41,105 nucleotides of DNA from Methanomassiliicoccaceae archaeon UBA71 (lineage in GTDB: Archaea; Thermoplasmatota; Thermoplasmata; Methanomassiliicoccales; Methanomethylophilaceae): contig DARO01000010.1 in the NCBI GenBank assembly GCA_002504405.1, positions 1-41,105 on the forward strand, given 5' to 3'. Shown one piece after another: positions 16,443 through 23,942 of the stretch. Both the position numbers and the translations under genes were made by a program. The notes below the pieces were generated by a model, which saw only the letters and a program-made list of their open reading frames with translations, was not told the origin of the DNA and searched no databases. The number at the start of each line of letters is the position of its first letter. The first letter of the stretch is position 1.

Positions 16443-16672
16443 CGCTGCATCCCCCCGTCTTCGATCCACCATACCCAGCCACCGCGCTCCGCGGAGACCT
16501 CCCCCTTGATGGCACCTGCCCTGCGGTACTTCATGAAGGTCTTGGCGAGATCGTCGGGGCAGCGGTATCCGAACAGGCCCTCCAGCCTCTCTGCGGCCTC
16601 CTTGGTCGTTACCCTGTCGTCCTTCAGGGCCTCCCTTATCATGGGGAGCATGTCGTCTGCGGTCATCCTCAT
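16433..16672 (-). CDS. Small winged-helix-like protein coupled to mcm
   Basis: 79 aa (or 77 from the ATG at 16666, which sits about 25 bp after a TATA-like AAATAC). The predicted helices TADDMLPMIREALKDD and TTKEAAERLEGLFGYRCPDDLAKTFMKYRRAGAI, with a wing EVSAERGGWVWWIEDG, look like a compact winged helix. The family is not recognised. The 3' end overlaps the mcm start by 10 bp, so it is the first gene of the mcm-DUF424-nmd3 run. A role linked to replication is only inferred from position. Confidence 0.65.
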   Translation of the reverse strand: MRMTADDMLPMIREALKDDRVTTKEAAERLEGLFGYRCPDDLAKTFMKYRRAGAIKGEVSAERGGWVWWIEDGGMQRCP

Positions 16673-16742
16673 CCCATATCCTGGTGTAGTATTTCTAAGT
16701 CTGCAGTGCGGTCTCGCCTATGTTCTCCGAGCGGTCTCTCGC

Positions 16743-17264
16743 TCAGCGGCTATCGCCGATCACGGAGTCGATGTACTCCTGCTGTATGCGAACGACCTCG
16801 GTGCTGTCCGCTGCGCGGGAGTAATCCTCCAGCATCGCCCCGTTGAGCCTCATGAACTCCGGCGCCCAGTTGAAGCGGCCCATGAACTGATCTGCCTGCT
16901 CCCTCTGCCCCAGGATTATCAGCGCGGCCATGACCGCCTCTGCGCTGTTGAGCTCCATCGGCCGCCCCCAGTTTATCGGGTTGGACGCCAGCAGGTAGGG
17001 CAGTGCCCGCTCCTCCACCCGCTTGAGACGGGGGAACTCGTCGATGTTCGTCCAGGTCAGGTCCATCACCACCAGGCCCTTGCGGGCATGGCCGATGTCC
17101 GCTGGGGACAGCGCTCTGTCGGAGAACGGGGATAGGACCACGGACCCGGACGGGATGGCACCCAGGGTCTTCGCCTCCTTCCCAAGCCCGAACTTCAGCA
17201 TGCGCTTAGCGGTGCACTTCTTGGGATCGCACTGGCATTTGTCGTAGATTATGACGGGGATCAT
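16743..17264 (-). CDS. tsr3: Tsr3, 18S/16S rRNA aminocarboxypropyltransferase
   Basis: 173 aa. MIPVIIYDKCQCDPKKCTAKRM, VVLSPFSDRALSPAD, LVVMDLTW, LPYLLASNPINWGRPMELNSAEAVMAAL and FNWAPEFMRLN are hallmarks of the Tsr3 SPOUT-like fold. Yeast Tsr3 transfers the aminocarboxypropyl group from SAM to the hypermodified pseudouridine of the small-subunit rRNA. Archaeal homologues act at the equivalent site or its unmethylated form. The ATG overlaps the TGA of the upstream phosphatase-like gene (ATGA), so the two are translationally coupled. Confidence 0.9.
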   Translation of the reverse strand: MIPVIIYDKCQCDPKKCTAKRMLKFGLGKEAKTLGAIPSGSVVLSPFSDRALSPADIGHARKGLVVMDLTWTNIDEFPRLKRVEERALPYLLASNPINWGRPMELNSAEAVMAALIILGQREQADQFMGRFNWAPEFMRLNGAMLEDYSRAADSTEVVRIQQEYIDSVIGDSR

Positions 17265-17737
17265 GCTGATACCATGGACCTGAGCCTGTCCGGATCGGCC
17301 ATGTTCTCCTTCACCCAGGACCTTACCTCCTCCATCGAGGAGACGTACTCGTTGTACAGCTCAAGGTCGTCGGTTGCCCTGTAGTCGAGCCTCTGACGCA
17401 TGGGGGCGAGTATCTGCTTCCCCTGCCAAGGGGTGCGCGAAGCCCACTCGTCGAAAACTTCCTTTTCCGTGTATATGACCAGGTCGTAGTCCTCGTCCTC
17501 CCGGAGGTAGTCGCGGTCCTTGAAGTCCTTGGACACCTGACGCCTCATGTCCTCGCCGTTCTGGTACATGGCAGATATGAGCTCGCAGTCTATGATGTCG
17601 TGCTCGGGACCGGCGCTATAGACCTCGTACATGTCGGGGTAGAGCTTCGAAGTGAAGTACTCGGCAATCTGGGACGCGAAATCGTTCTTGGCATCCACGA
17701 AAAGGACGCGAATCTTCTGTTCCTTCTTCTTGAACAT
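17261..17737 (-). CDS. LMW-PTP/arsenate-reductase-like protein with a destroyed P-loop
   Basis: 158 aa. The fold signature IRVLFVDAKNDFASQIAEYF aligns with the low-molecular-weight phosphatase P-loop VLFVCTGNTCRSPMAEA. The nucleophilic Cys is Asp and the phosphate-binding Arg is Ala. Other family parts persist: VYSAGPE, YDLVIYTEKEVFDEW, and a C-terminal SSMEEVRSWVKENM. It is very unlikely to be a phosphatase and may be a binding or scaffold protein. Its stop overlaps the tsr3 start as ATGA, so its product is expected with Tsr3. Confidence 0.75.
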   Translation of the reverse strand: MFKKKEQKIRVLFVDAKNDFASQIAEYFTSKLYPDMYEVYSAGPEHDIIDCELISAMYQNGEDMRRQVSKDFKDRDYLREDEDYDLVIYTEKEVFDEWASRTPWQGKQILAPMRQRLDYRATDDLELYNEYVSSMEEVRSWVKENMADPDRLRSMVSA

Positions 17738-17923
17738 CTCTGCACGACCTGCACCTTGCTATGCACGGTCCGTAGTTAAGGGTATCCTTCAAGGTCCGAC
17801 CCTGTGAAAGCGGCATCACCCCAACAGTTATCTGATTGGAGCCTGATTGACGTCCGCCACAGTGATGATCGTTACTTCGAGCTGCATTCTGATGATAGAC
17901 GGGCGAGCTGAGTGGCATCTTCC

Positions 17924-17932
17924 CATAAAAAG
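17924..17932 (+). promoter_or_regulatory. TATA-like box upstream of the HPS-RraA gene
   Basis: CATAAAAAG centred about 32 bp before the ATG at 17960, in the 222-bp divergent region shared with the phosphatase-like gene. It implies a very short leader. Confidence 0.4.
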
Positions 17933-17959
17933 AAATAACGCGCACCCGATGAACGTTCC

Positions 17960-19252
17960 ATGCCCGTGCTACAAGTCGCGTTGGATCTTATGCAACTGAA
18001 CAGAAGCATAGCTATCGCCCATGAGGCGGTCGACGGAGGAGCCGACTGGATAGAAGCCGGGACCCCTTTGATTAAGAGCGAGGGAGCGGAGGCGGTCCGC
18101 GCCCTGAGGCGCGAGTTCCCCGGGAGGAAAATCATCGCGGACACCAAGACCATGGACGTCGGCGCGTTCGAAGTCGAGATCATGGCGAAGGCTGGTGCAG
18201 ACATCGTCACCGTCCTCGGGCTCGCGGAGGATTCCACCATCGAGGAGGCCGTCATGGCCGGCAGGAAGTACGGCGCCGAGATAATGGTGGACATGATCAA
18301 CGTCCCAGACAAGGTCGCGCGCTCCAAGGAGGTCGCATCGCTCGGAGTCTCCTACATCTGCCTGCATATGGGCATCGACACTCAGATGAAGGGCGAGGAA
18401 CCGCCCATCGACATCCTTAGGAAGATAGTGTCTGAGGTTCCCATCCCCGTGGCGGTCGCCGGCGGCATCACGGCGGAGAACGCCGGACAATATGCCGAGG
18501 CGGGTGCCTCAGACGTTATCGTGGGTGGCGCCATAATCAAGACTGGCGACATCTCGGGAGCTGCCCGCGACATCAAGGCGGCCATGGCCGGTGCGAAGAT
18601 AGACACCAATCTGGCACGCAAGTACACCGAGGAGGACCTCTTCGAGGCGTTCTCCAGGGTCTCCACCTGCAACATATCGGACGCCTTCCATAAGCAGGGG
18701 GTCATGACGGGCATCGTCCCCCAGTCCCTCAAGCACCGCCAGAAGATGGTCGGGAGAGCACTGACCGTGCAGACGACCAATGGAGATTGGGCGAAACCGG
18801 TGGAGGCGATAGACCGTGCCAAGGACGGCGATGTCCTCGTTGTCGACGTCGGAGGAGCCCCCGTTGCCGTATGGGGAGAGCTGGCCTCGTGCTCCGCCCT
18901 GGTAATGGGTGTGAGGGGGATCGTGGTGGACGGCGCCGTGAGGGACATCGACGACATTCGTGACCTGGGGTTCCCGGCATTCTCCAGGAGCGTCGCCCCT
19001 TGCGCTGGGGAACCGAAAGGCTATGGCGGGATAGGTATCGAGGTCGTCGTCGGAGGGCAGAGGGTCCGCACAGGCGACTGGATCGTCGGAGACGAGTCCG
19101 GAATCGTCGTGATACCCAAGGAGTCCGCCGTGGAGGTGGCCAACCGCGCCCTCGATGTCCATGAGAGGGAGAACAGGACCCGTGAGGAGATCACCAGGGG
19201 GTCCACGCTCTCGAAGGTCAACGAGCTCGCCAAATGGGAACCCGTGAAGTGA
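17960..19252 (+). CDS. 3-hexulose-6-phosphate synthase / RraA-like fusion
   Basis: 430 aa. The N-terminal HPS barrel (1-210) has LQVALDLM, WIEAGTPLIKSEG, the catalytic ADTKTMDVG, ICLHMGID and VAVAGGITAENAG. After a linker, the RraA-like domain (about 225-430) has STCNISDAF, GRALTVQT, VVDVGGAPVAVWGELAS, and RGIVVDGAVRDIDD. HPS condenses ribulose-5-phosphate and formaldehyde; in archaea without an oxidative pentose phosphate pathway it runs in reverse to make ribulose-5-phosphate. The RraA-like half may be an aldolase or decarboxylase-like enzyme or a ligand-binding module. The HPS-RraA fusion occurs in other archaea. No phosphohexuloisomerase gene is nearby. Confidence 0.9.
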   Translation: MPVLQVALDLMQLNRSIAIAHEAVDGGADWIEAGTPLIKSEGAEAVRALRREFPGRKIIADTKTMDVGAFEVEIMAKAGADIVTVLGLAEDSTIEEAVMAGRKYGAEIMVDMINVPDKVARSKEVASLGVSYICLHMGIDTQMKGEEPPIDILRKIVSEVPIPVAVAGGITAENAGQYAEAGASDVIVGGAIIKTGDISGAARDIKAAMAGAKIDTNLARKYTEEDLFEAFSRVSTCNISDAFHKQGVMTGIVPQSLKHRQKMVGRALTVQTTNGDWAKPVEAIDRAKDGDVLVVDVGGAPVAVWGELASCSALVMGVRGIVVDGAVRDIDDIRDLGFPAFSRSVAPCAGEPKGYGGIGIEVVVGGQRVRTGDWIVGDESGIVVIPKESAVEVANRALDVHERENRTREEITRGSTLSKVNELAKWEPVK

Positions 19253-19259
19253 GTTTGTG

Positions 19260-19292
19260 AAAAATTGGCGGGCGGCCAAAGGCCGCCCCGCC
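19260..19292 (-). terminator. Hairpin terminator between convergent HPS-RraA and htpX
   Basis: GGCGGGCGGCC, loop AAA, GGCCGCCCCGCC (19267-19292) gives an 11-bp GC stem with one bulge. On the minus strand it is followed by TTTTT (19264-19260). It begins one base after the htpX stop and probably ends htpX transcription, perhaps also that of the convergent gene. Confidence 0.6.
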
Positions 19293-19293
19293 G

Positions 19294-20175
19294 TCAGTGA
19301 ACCCTTCCGTTCAGCTCGGTGTCGAGAGCCTTGAGTCTCTCTATGCGGGCCTCTGTTGTCGGGTGGGTCCTGAACAGGTTTATGAGTCCTCCCTCCTTCT
19401 TCTTGCCGAAGGGATTGGATATCCACATGTTCGCAGTGGAGGGGTTGTCGTAGTTGTTGGTGCGGGCGCTGCATCCAGACTCGATGCGCGTCAGTGCGCT
19501 TGCCAGCGCCATGGGCTTCCCGGTTAGCCTCGCCCCCGATTCATCGGCTAGGAACTCGCGGTTCCTGGATACGCCGAGCTGGATCAGCATGGCTGCGATA
19601 GGAAGGGTTATGTCGGCCAGCAGGGCTATCGCAAGCCCCATGCCGTTGTTCTCGTTGTTGAAGAGCGCGGACCAGACTGCGATCCTGGTCACGAAGGCCA
19701 CCAGGGATGCGAGAGTGGAGGCCACGGACATTACCAGGATGTCCCTGTTCTTCACATGAGAGAGCTCGTGGGCCATGACGCCCTCTAGCTCTTCGTCGGT
19801 GAGCATGTTCAGGAGGGGCCTGGTCGCAACGACGGCGGCGTCCTTGGGACCTCTGCCAGTGGCGAATGCATTGGGCATGGGCATTTCGGACACCCCGACC
19901 TCGGGCATCGGAAGGCCTGCTTTCATGGAAAGATTCTCGACGATCGAGTACAGCCTTGGCTCCTCCTCGCGCGTAACCAGCCTCACCTTGTGGGCCTTCA
20001 GCGCCAGCTTCTTCGAGAAGAAGTACGAGAATGCGTTGAACAGCACGGACACTACCAGCATGACCGCCAGCCCGAGCATCCAGTTGCTGAACAGGGCGCC
20101 CACAAGCGTCCCTATCACTACTAGGAGGCCCGTCATCGCGACGAACATTGCGGCGGTTCTTAGACGCCATTTCAT
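19294..20175 (-). CDS. htpX: HtpX-like membrane zinc metalloprotease
   Basis: 293 aa. Two N-terminal transmembrane helices (about 8-48) precede the M48 protease domain with HEXXH as VMAHELSHVKNRD (about 138-150). A further hydrophobic pair lies at about 152-205, and the downstream metal-ligand block SRNREFLADESGARLTG is intact. Family members degrade misfolded membrane proteins. The C-terminus RTHPTTEARIERLKALD is typical. A TATA box (TTATATA, 20204-20214 region, minus strand) gives a leader of about 9 nt. Confidence 0.93.
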   Translation of the reverse strand: MKWRLRTAAMFVAMTGLLVVIGTLVGALFSNWMLGLAVMLVVSVLFNAFSYFFSKKLALKAHKVRLVTREEEPRLYSIVENLSMKAGLPMPEVGVSEMPMPNAFATGRGPKDAAVVATRPLLNMLTDEELEGVMAHELSHVKNRDILVMSVASTLASLVAFVTRIAVWSALFNNENNGMGLAIALLADITLPIAAMLIQLGVSRNREFLADESGARLTGKPMALASALTRIESGCSARTNNYDNPSTANMWISNPFGKKKEGGLINLFRTHPTTEARIERLKALDTELNGRVH

Positions 20176-20248
20176 ATCGATCGGTTTAGGATGTGTTCGC
20201 CCTCGTATATAATGTTAACTTATAGTTCTTCGATGCTGCCGTCCGGCA

Positions 20249-20995
20249 TCATCCCTTGTACACCATGCCCACGTAGAACTCCTCGACTCCATTGAGGCCA
20301 AGGCTAGTGCGGAGGTTGACCATTCCGTCCCTGCCTGTGCAGTGGTTGAGGAGCAGACGCGGGGAACCATGCGAAAGGAAATCGTTGGCGTACTCGCTGG
20401 CGAGGGGCTTTTTCTTCTTCTCCAGCAGCACTGCGCCTACGAACGAGTCCGCATCGCGCCCGTAACGCTCCCTGACCGAATCCAACACCCTGGCTGGGCC
20501 TCCGACCCCGCGTCCGCTCAGAATCGTGATCTTCCTCCCCTGAACGACCAGGAAGGCCTCGAGATAACCGCCAGTATCGAACGCAGGAGTCACGGTCACC
20601 CCCGGGACCACCTCCATCCATCCCACGAGAGGATGGAGGACTGCCTTTGCCCGGTTCTCATCGGAGAGGCCTATGCTGGATGAGAACATCCCCCTCTTGC
20701 GATCGTAGAGGCCCTCCGGTGCGTACACGTCCACCGGGCCCTCCCTCATGTCTAGGAAACCGTTGATCGCCCTGCAGTTGTCCGGATGAGCCTGTGAGAC
20801 GACCACCGCCTCAATGGACTCGGGATCGATTTCCAGGTTCTCCAGGTTGTGCCTCAGATACCTGTCCCTGAGACCAGTATCGAAAAGAACCCTGCGCCCT
20901 CCGACATCCACGAGGGCGGAGAATCCCTTGGCCCCTATCAGGGGGGTGTCCTCTATCGCTCCCTCATCGTAAACACTGGTGACCGTTGCTTCCAT
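20249..20995 (-). CDS. MBL-fold protein (COG1237-like) with degenerate metal site
   Basis: About 248 aa from MEATVTSVYDEGAIEDTPL; the start is set by where family similarity begins. It keeps GFSALVDVGGRRVLFDTGL and the C-terminal LLLNHCTGRDG. The key SHGHxDH motif reads SQAHPDNC, so two of the three motif His are gone (Q and N), and the later metal His region reads LSGRGVGG. Relatives include the archaeal enzyme acting on an early methanopterin intermediate; this one is unlikely to be a normal two-metal hydrolase. The start lies 43 bp inside the upstream TatD-like gene. Confidence 0.75.
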   Translation of the reverse strand: MEATVTSVYDEGAIEDTPLIGAKGFSALVDVGGRRVLFDTGLRDRYLRHNLENLEIDPESIEAVVVSQAHPDNCRAINGFLDMREGPVDVYAPEGLYDRKRGMFSSSIGLSDENRAKAVLHPLVGWMEVVPGVTVTPAFDTGGYLEAFLVVQGRKITILSGRGVGGPARVLDSVRERYGRDADSFVGAVLLEKKKKPLASEYANDFLSHGSPRLLLNHCTGRDGMVNLRTSLGLNGVEEFYVGMVYKG

Positions 20996-21843
20996 GGGTA
21001 TCGTCCTCGGCGCTTGTATAGTGAATCGGGTATGTCTCCGCATATCCTCCAGATGCTCTCAACGGGGACCTCCCCGTTGGACATCCATGCCCTGACCTTC
21101 TTGGGAACGGTAGTGACAGACATTATAGCACCCGGCTTCGACGGGTCGTCTATGTAGTCGGTCTCCATCATGAATCTGTCGGTCCCCTTGGACAGGGCCT
21201 CGCGAAGGTTCGTCTTGGATGCGGGTATGGAGGGCATGACGCCGCAGGTCTCCTCCTCCGTGACCCACGGAGGGGACGAATGCTTCACGACCAGACCGCG
21301 GTCGAGTCCCGCCTTGTCCGCTATCTCCGCGAGCGATCTATCGGTCCCGATTTCTGATTCGCAATGGATTATCACAGGGCAATCGTTCTCTTTGGCCAGC
21401 TCCATACCCCTCAGAAGTATGCGGTTGGACGCATCCATTATCTCATCCGAGACCAGGAAATGGGGCCTGCCTATCTCCCCCAGGGCGACGGCGCGTCCCT
21501 CTGCAACATCCCTGGCTGCGGCCTCCATGCCCTCGATCATCATCTCCTCGGCCTTCTCGAGACCGTATGCCTCCGCGAGATGGAGTATGAGCACTGGATA
21601 CGGGCCGACCGCGATGTTGATCTCCAATCCTGTCTCCTCCCTCGCCCTCGCGGCGAGACTGTATGTGACCTTGTATGACTCCTCGAAATCGGATCCTTTG
21701 GTGATTGGGACCTCGCGGTGCGGGAGTGTGACAAGGGTAAGGCCTGTGCCTCCGGCGGCTTCGAATTCCTTCAGTGCGTCTACGTTGCGCCCTGAGGGGC
21801 TCACATGGATATGATTGTCGTACACGGGGACCCGTTCGCTCAT
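20953..21843 (-). CDS. TatD-like metal-dependent hydrolase (COG1099-type)
   Basis: About 296 aa from MSERVPVYDNHIHVSPSG. The amidohydrolase TIM barrel has HxH (NHIHV), VALGEIGRPHF, VIIHCES, VVKHSS and METDYIDDPSKPG, so all expected metal ligands appear present. It is predicted to be a hydrolase or DNase-like enzyme of unknown substrate. It is the only gene in the window ending in TAG. The next in-frame stop (TGA) is five codons further. The 3' end overlaps the MBL-fold gene. Confidence 0.82.
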   Translation of the reverse strand: MSERVPVYDNHIHVSPSGRNVDALKEFEAAGGTGLTLVTLPHREVPITKGSDFEESYKVTYSLAARAREETGLEINIAVGPYPVLILHLAEAYGLEKAEEMMIEGMEAAARDVAEGRAVALGEIGRPHFLVSDEIMDASNRILLRGMELAKENDCPVIIHCESEIGTDRSLAEIADKAGLDRGLVVKHSSPPWVTEEETCGVMPSIPASKTNLREALSKGTDRFMMETDYIDDPSKPGAIMSVTTVPKKVRAWMSNGEVPVESIWRICGDIPDSLYKRRGRYPWKQRSPVFTMRER

Positions 21844-21900
21844 CCCCCATTGATACACATCCTGCGTATTTGATGGGTTCCGTAGAAGCTTCGACAGTTT

Positions 21901-21908
21901 GTTATACC
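21901..21908 (+). promoter_or_regulatory. TATA box of priS
   Basis: GTTATACC centred 27 bp before the ATG at 21931. It favours this ATG over the in-frame GTG at 21922 and suggests a leaderless mRNA. Confidence 0.5.
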
Positions 21909-21930
21909 GTCGTCATCGTTAGTGAGGCCG

Positions 21931-23160
21931 ATGGACTCGAACTCCCGCTTCCTCCTGAAGGCCTTCAGGAAGTACTACCGGGCGAACACCCCCATTCTGC
22001 CGGACAGGTTCACCCGCAGGGAGTTCGGCTTCATGTTCTTCGACAGGTCGTACGTCCAGAGGCACATGTCCTTCGCATCCCCCGAAGAGCTTCGCAGGTT
22101 CATGGTCGGACAGGTCCCTTCCCACAGCTACTACTCGACCTCTTACTACAGGAAGCCCGACGCGCCAACTATGGATGAGAAGGACTGGATGGGCGCAGAG
22201 CTCATCTTCGACCTCGATGCGGACCACCTAAAGGGCGCCGAGAATATGACGTACGCAGAGATGCTGCGCCAGATCAGGAGCGAGATGATCAATCTCGTCG
22301 ACTCCTTCCTCTTGGGCGACCTCGGGTTCTCCGAGGACCAGGTCCACATCACGTTCTCGGGGGGCAGGGGATACCATGCGCATGTGAGGACCCCGGACGT
22401 CATGGGGCTTGGGACTCATGAGAGGAGGGAGCTTGTGGACTATATCACCGGGACCGGTCTCAACATGGACTGGGTGTTCCCAATAAACAGGGTGCCCACG
22501 TCCCAGGTCGTCACCAGAAGCGGCGTCCGCACCAATGTAGCAAAGGACCGCCAGATCCCGCCAGCCGACGCCGGTGGCTGGAGGCTCAGGATGAGGAACG
22601 GCCTGATGGACGTCGTTAACGACATATGCGACAGCGACGTGAAGAGCGTGAAGCTCGAGTACCCAAGCATAAAGGGAAGCGCCTCCCAGACCATCCTGAA
22701 AGCCCAGGAGGAGCTGAGGCGGAACAGGGGCATCCTCTTCCAGAAGAACACAATGGCGGTCCTGTCCCCACATACCCAGGCGCTCCTGGTCAAGATCATG
22801 TCCGATGACGTCGCATACCGCCTCTCGGGAGAGGTCGACGAACCTGTGACTGCGGACATCAAGAGGCTCATACGTCTGCCTGGCTCCGTGCATGGTAAAA
22901 GCGGCCTCAGGGTCACGCCCATTACCCGCCAGGAACTCACTGACTTCGATCCGTTGCAGATGGCGGTCCCCGAGGAGTACTCGGACGACCCTGTGAAGAT
23001 CACCATGAGGAGGGACGCCACCCTGGAAATGAAAGGGGAGAGCTTCACGCTCAAGGGGGAGACCGAGGTGCCCGAGTTCGCCGCCGTGTTCCTTATCGGA
23101 AGGAAGATGGCGGATATTGGGTTTGCCTCGGAAGCAACCGTCCAAAAGAAGCTTTTCTGA
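21931..23160 (+). CDS. priS: DNA primase small (catalytic) subunit PriS
   Basis: 409 aa from MDSNSRFLLKAFRKYYRAN. The catalytic acidic motif is in AELIFDLDADHL (about 90). The FSGGRGYHAHVR block and the C-terminal HGKSGLRVTPI are archaeo-eukaryotic primase hallmarks. It makes primers with PriL, whose gene is not in this window. The C-terminal part (EVPEFAAVFLIGRKMADIGFA) is complete. It adds to the replication genes mcm and cdc6 here but is transcribed alone from its own promoter. Confidence 0.95.
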   Translation: MDSNSRFLLKAFRKYYRANTPILPDRFTRREFGFMFFDRSYVQRHMSFASPEELRRFMVGQVPSHSYYSTSYYRKPDAPTMDEKDWMGAELIFDLDADHLKGAENMTYAEMLRQIRSEMINLVDSFLLGDLGFSEDQVHITFSGGRGYHAHVRTPDVMGLGTHERRELVDYITGTGLNMDWVFPINRVPTSQVVTRSGVRTNVAKDRQIPPADAGGWRLRMRNGLMDVVNDICDSDVKSVKLEYPSIKGSASQTILKAQEELRRNRGILFQKNTMAVLSPHTQALLVKIMSDDVAYRLSGEVDEPVTADIKRLIRLPGSVHGKSGLRVTPITRQELTDFDPLQMAVPEEYSDDPVKITMRRDATLEMKGESFTLKGETEVPEFAAVFLIGRKMADIGFASEATVQKKLF

Positions 23161-23277
23161 GGGTCTGGCACATATGGCTCGGAATGGTCTTGGCGCATGA
23201 CGCGGATGCTCCTCGCGCGAAAAAAGTATCCTAAAGCTTTATTAAGGGAATGGGAATCCCTGCCCCAGGTAATTACT

Positions 23278-23502
23278 ATGAAAGCATTCCGTGTCACCGG
23301 CAACTACGCGAACCCCAGGCAGAGGCAACCCTTCTCCATCGAGATGGCGGCCGAGGACGAGGCAGCAGTCAGGGAGAAGGCCCTGTCCACCATCGGCAGC
23401 AAGCACAAGCTGAAGAGGTGGGAGATCGACATCACAGATGTCACCGAGATTCCCGCTGACCAGGTCACCAACCACGTCGTGAAATACCAGATCGGTGAGT
23501 GA
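23278..23502 (+). CDS. rplX: Large-subunit ribosomal protein eL20 (LX)
   Basis: 74 aa from MKAFRVTGNYANPRQRQPFSIEM, the normal size of archaeal L18a/LX. The start is set by this conserved N-terminus; longer reading upstream is spurious. A TATA-like CTTTATTAAG (23237-23246) implies a leader of about 11 nt. It is the first gene of an eL20-prefoldin alpha-FtsY run seen in many archaea. It overlaps the next gene's possible GTG. Confidence 0.93.
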   Translation: MKAFRVTGNYANPRQRQPFSIEMAAEDEAAVREKALSTIGSKHKLKRWEIDITDVTEIPADQVTNHVVKYQIGE

Positions 23503-23504
23503 AC

Positions 23505-23933
23505 GTGGAAGACACCGAGCTCCGTCAGGCCATCGCCGTGATGGAAGGGTACAAGGAGAGGGTCGAGGCCCTTAGCCGCCAGGTTCAGGTGCTCCGCGTT
23601 TCCCTCGACGAGGTCTCCATGGCCTCAGATGCCCTGAAGGCGTTCAGAGATGCGAAGGAAGGCGACGAGATCCTCGTACCCGTTGGCGCATCCTCGTTCA
23701 TCCCCGTGAAGGTCACCTCCGACAGGAGGGTCATCGTCGGAATCGGATCCAGCATATCCGTCGAGAAGGACGTCGCCGGATCCGTGGACTACATGGACGC
23801 AAACGCTGCCGAGATAACGGAGGCTCTAAAGAAGTCCGCTGATGCGCTCAACGAGGCTCAGCAGGCTCTCACCACCATCTCTGCCGCGGTCCAGCAGGAA
23901 TACGCCAACAGGCAGAAAGCAATGAACCAGTGA
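23505..23933 (+). CDS. pfdA: Prefoldin alpha subunit
   Basis: About 142 aa with start GTG (VEDTELRQAIAVMEGYKERVEAL). The GTG at 23505 is preferred because SD GGTGA (23494-23498) lies 6 nt upstream; GTG at 23499 would have no spacing. Coiled-coil helices at both ends (about 5-45 and 95-140) flank the beta-hairpin region ILVPVGASSFIPVKV and VIVGIGSSISVEKD. This is the classic alpha-class prefoldin plan. With beta subunits it forms a hexamer that holds unfolded proteins. Confidence 0.92.
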   Translation: MEDTELRQAIAVMEGYKERVEALSRQVQVLRVSLDEVSMASDALKAFRDAKEGDEILVPVGASSFIPVKVTSDRRVIVGIGSSISVEKDVAGSVDYMDANAAEITEALKKSADALNEAQQALTTISAAVQQEYANRQKAMNQ

Positions 23934-23942
23934 GGCTGCGGT

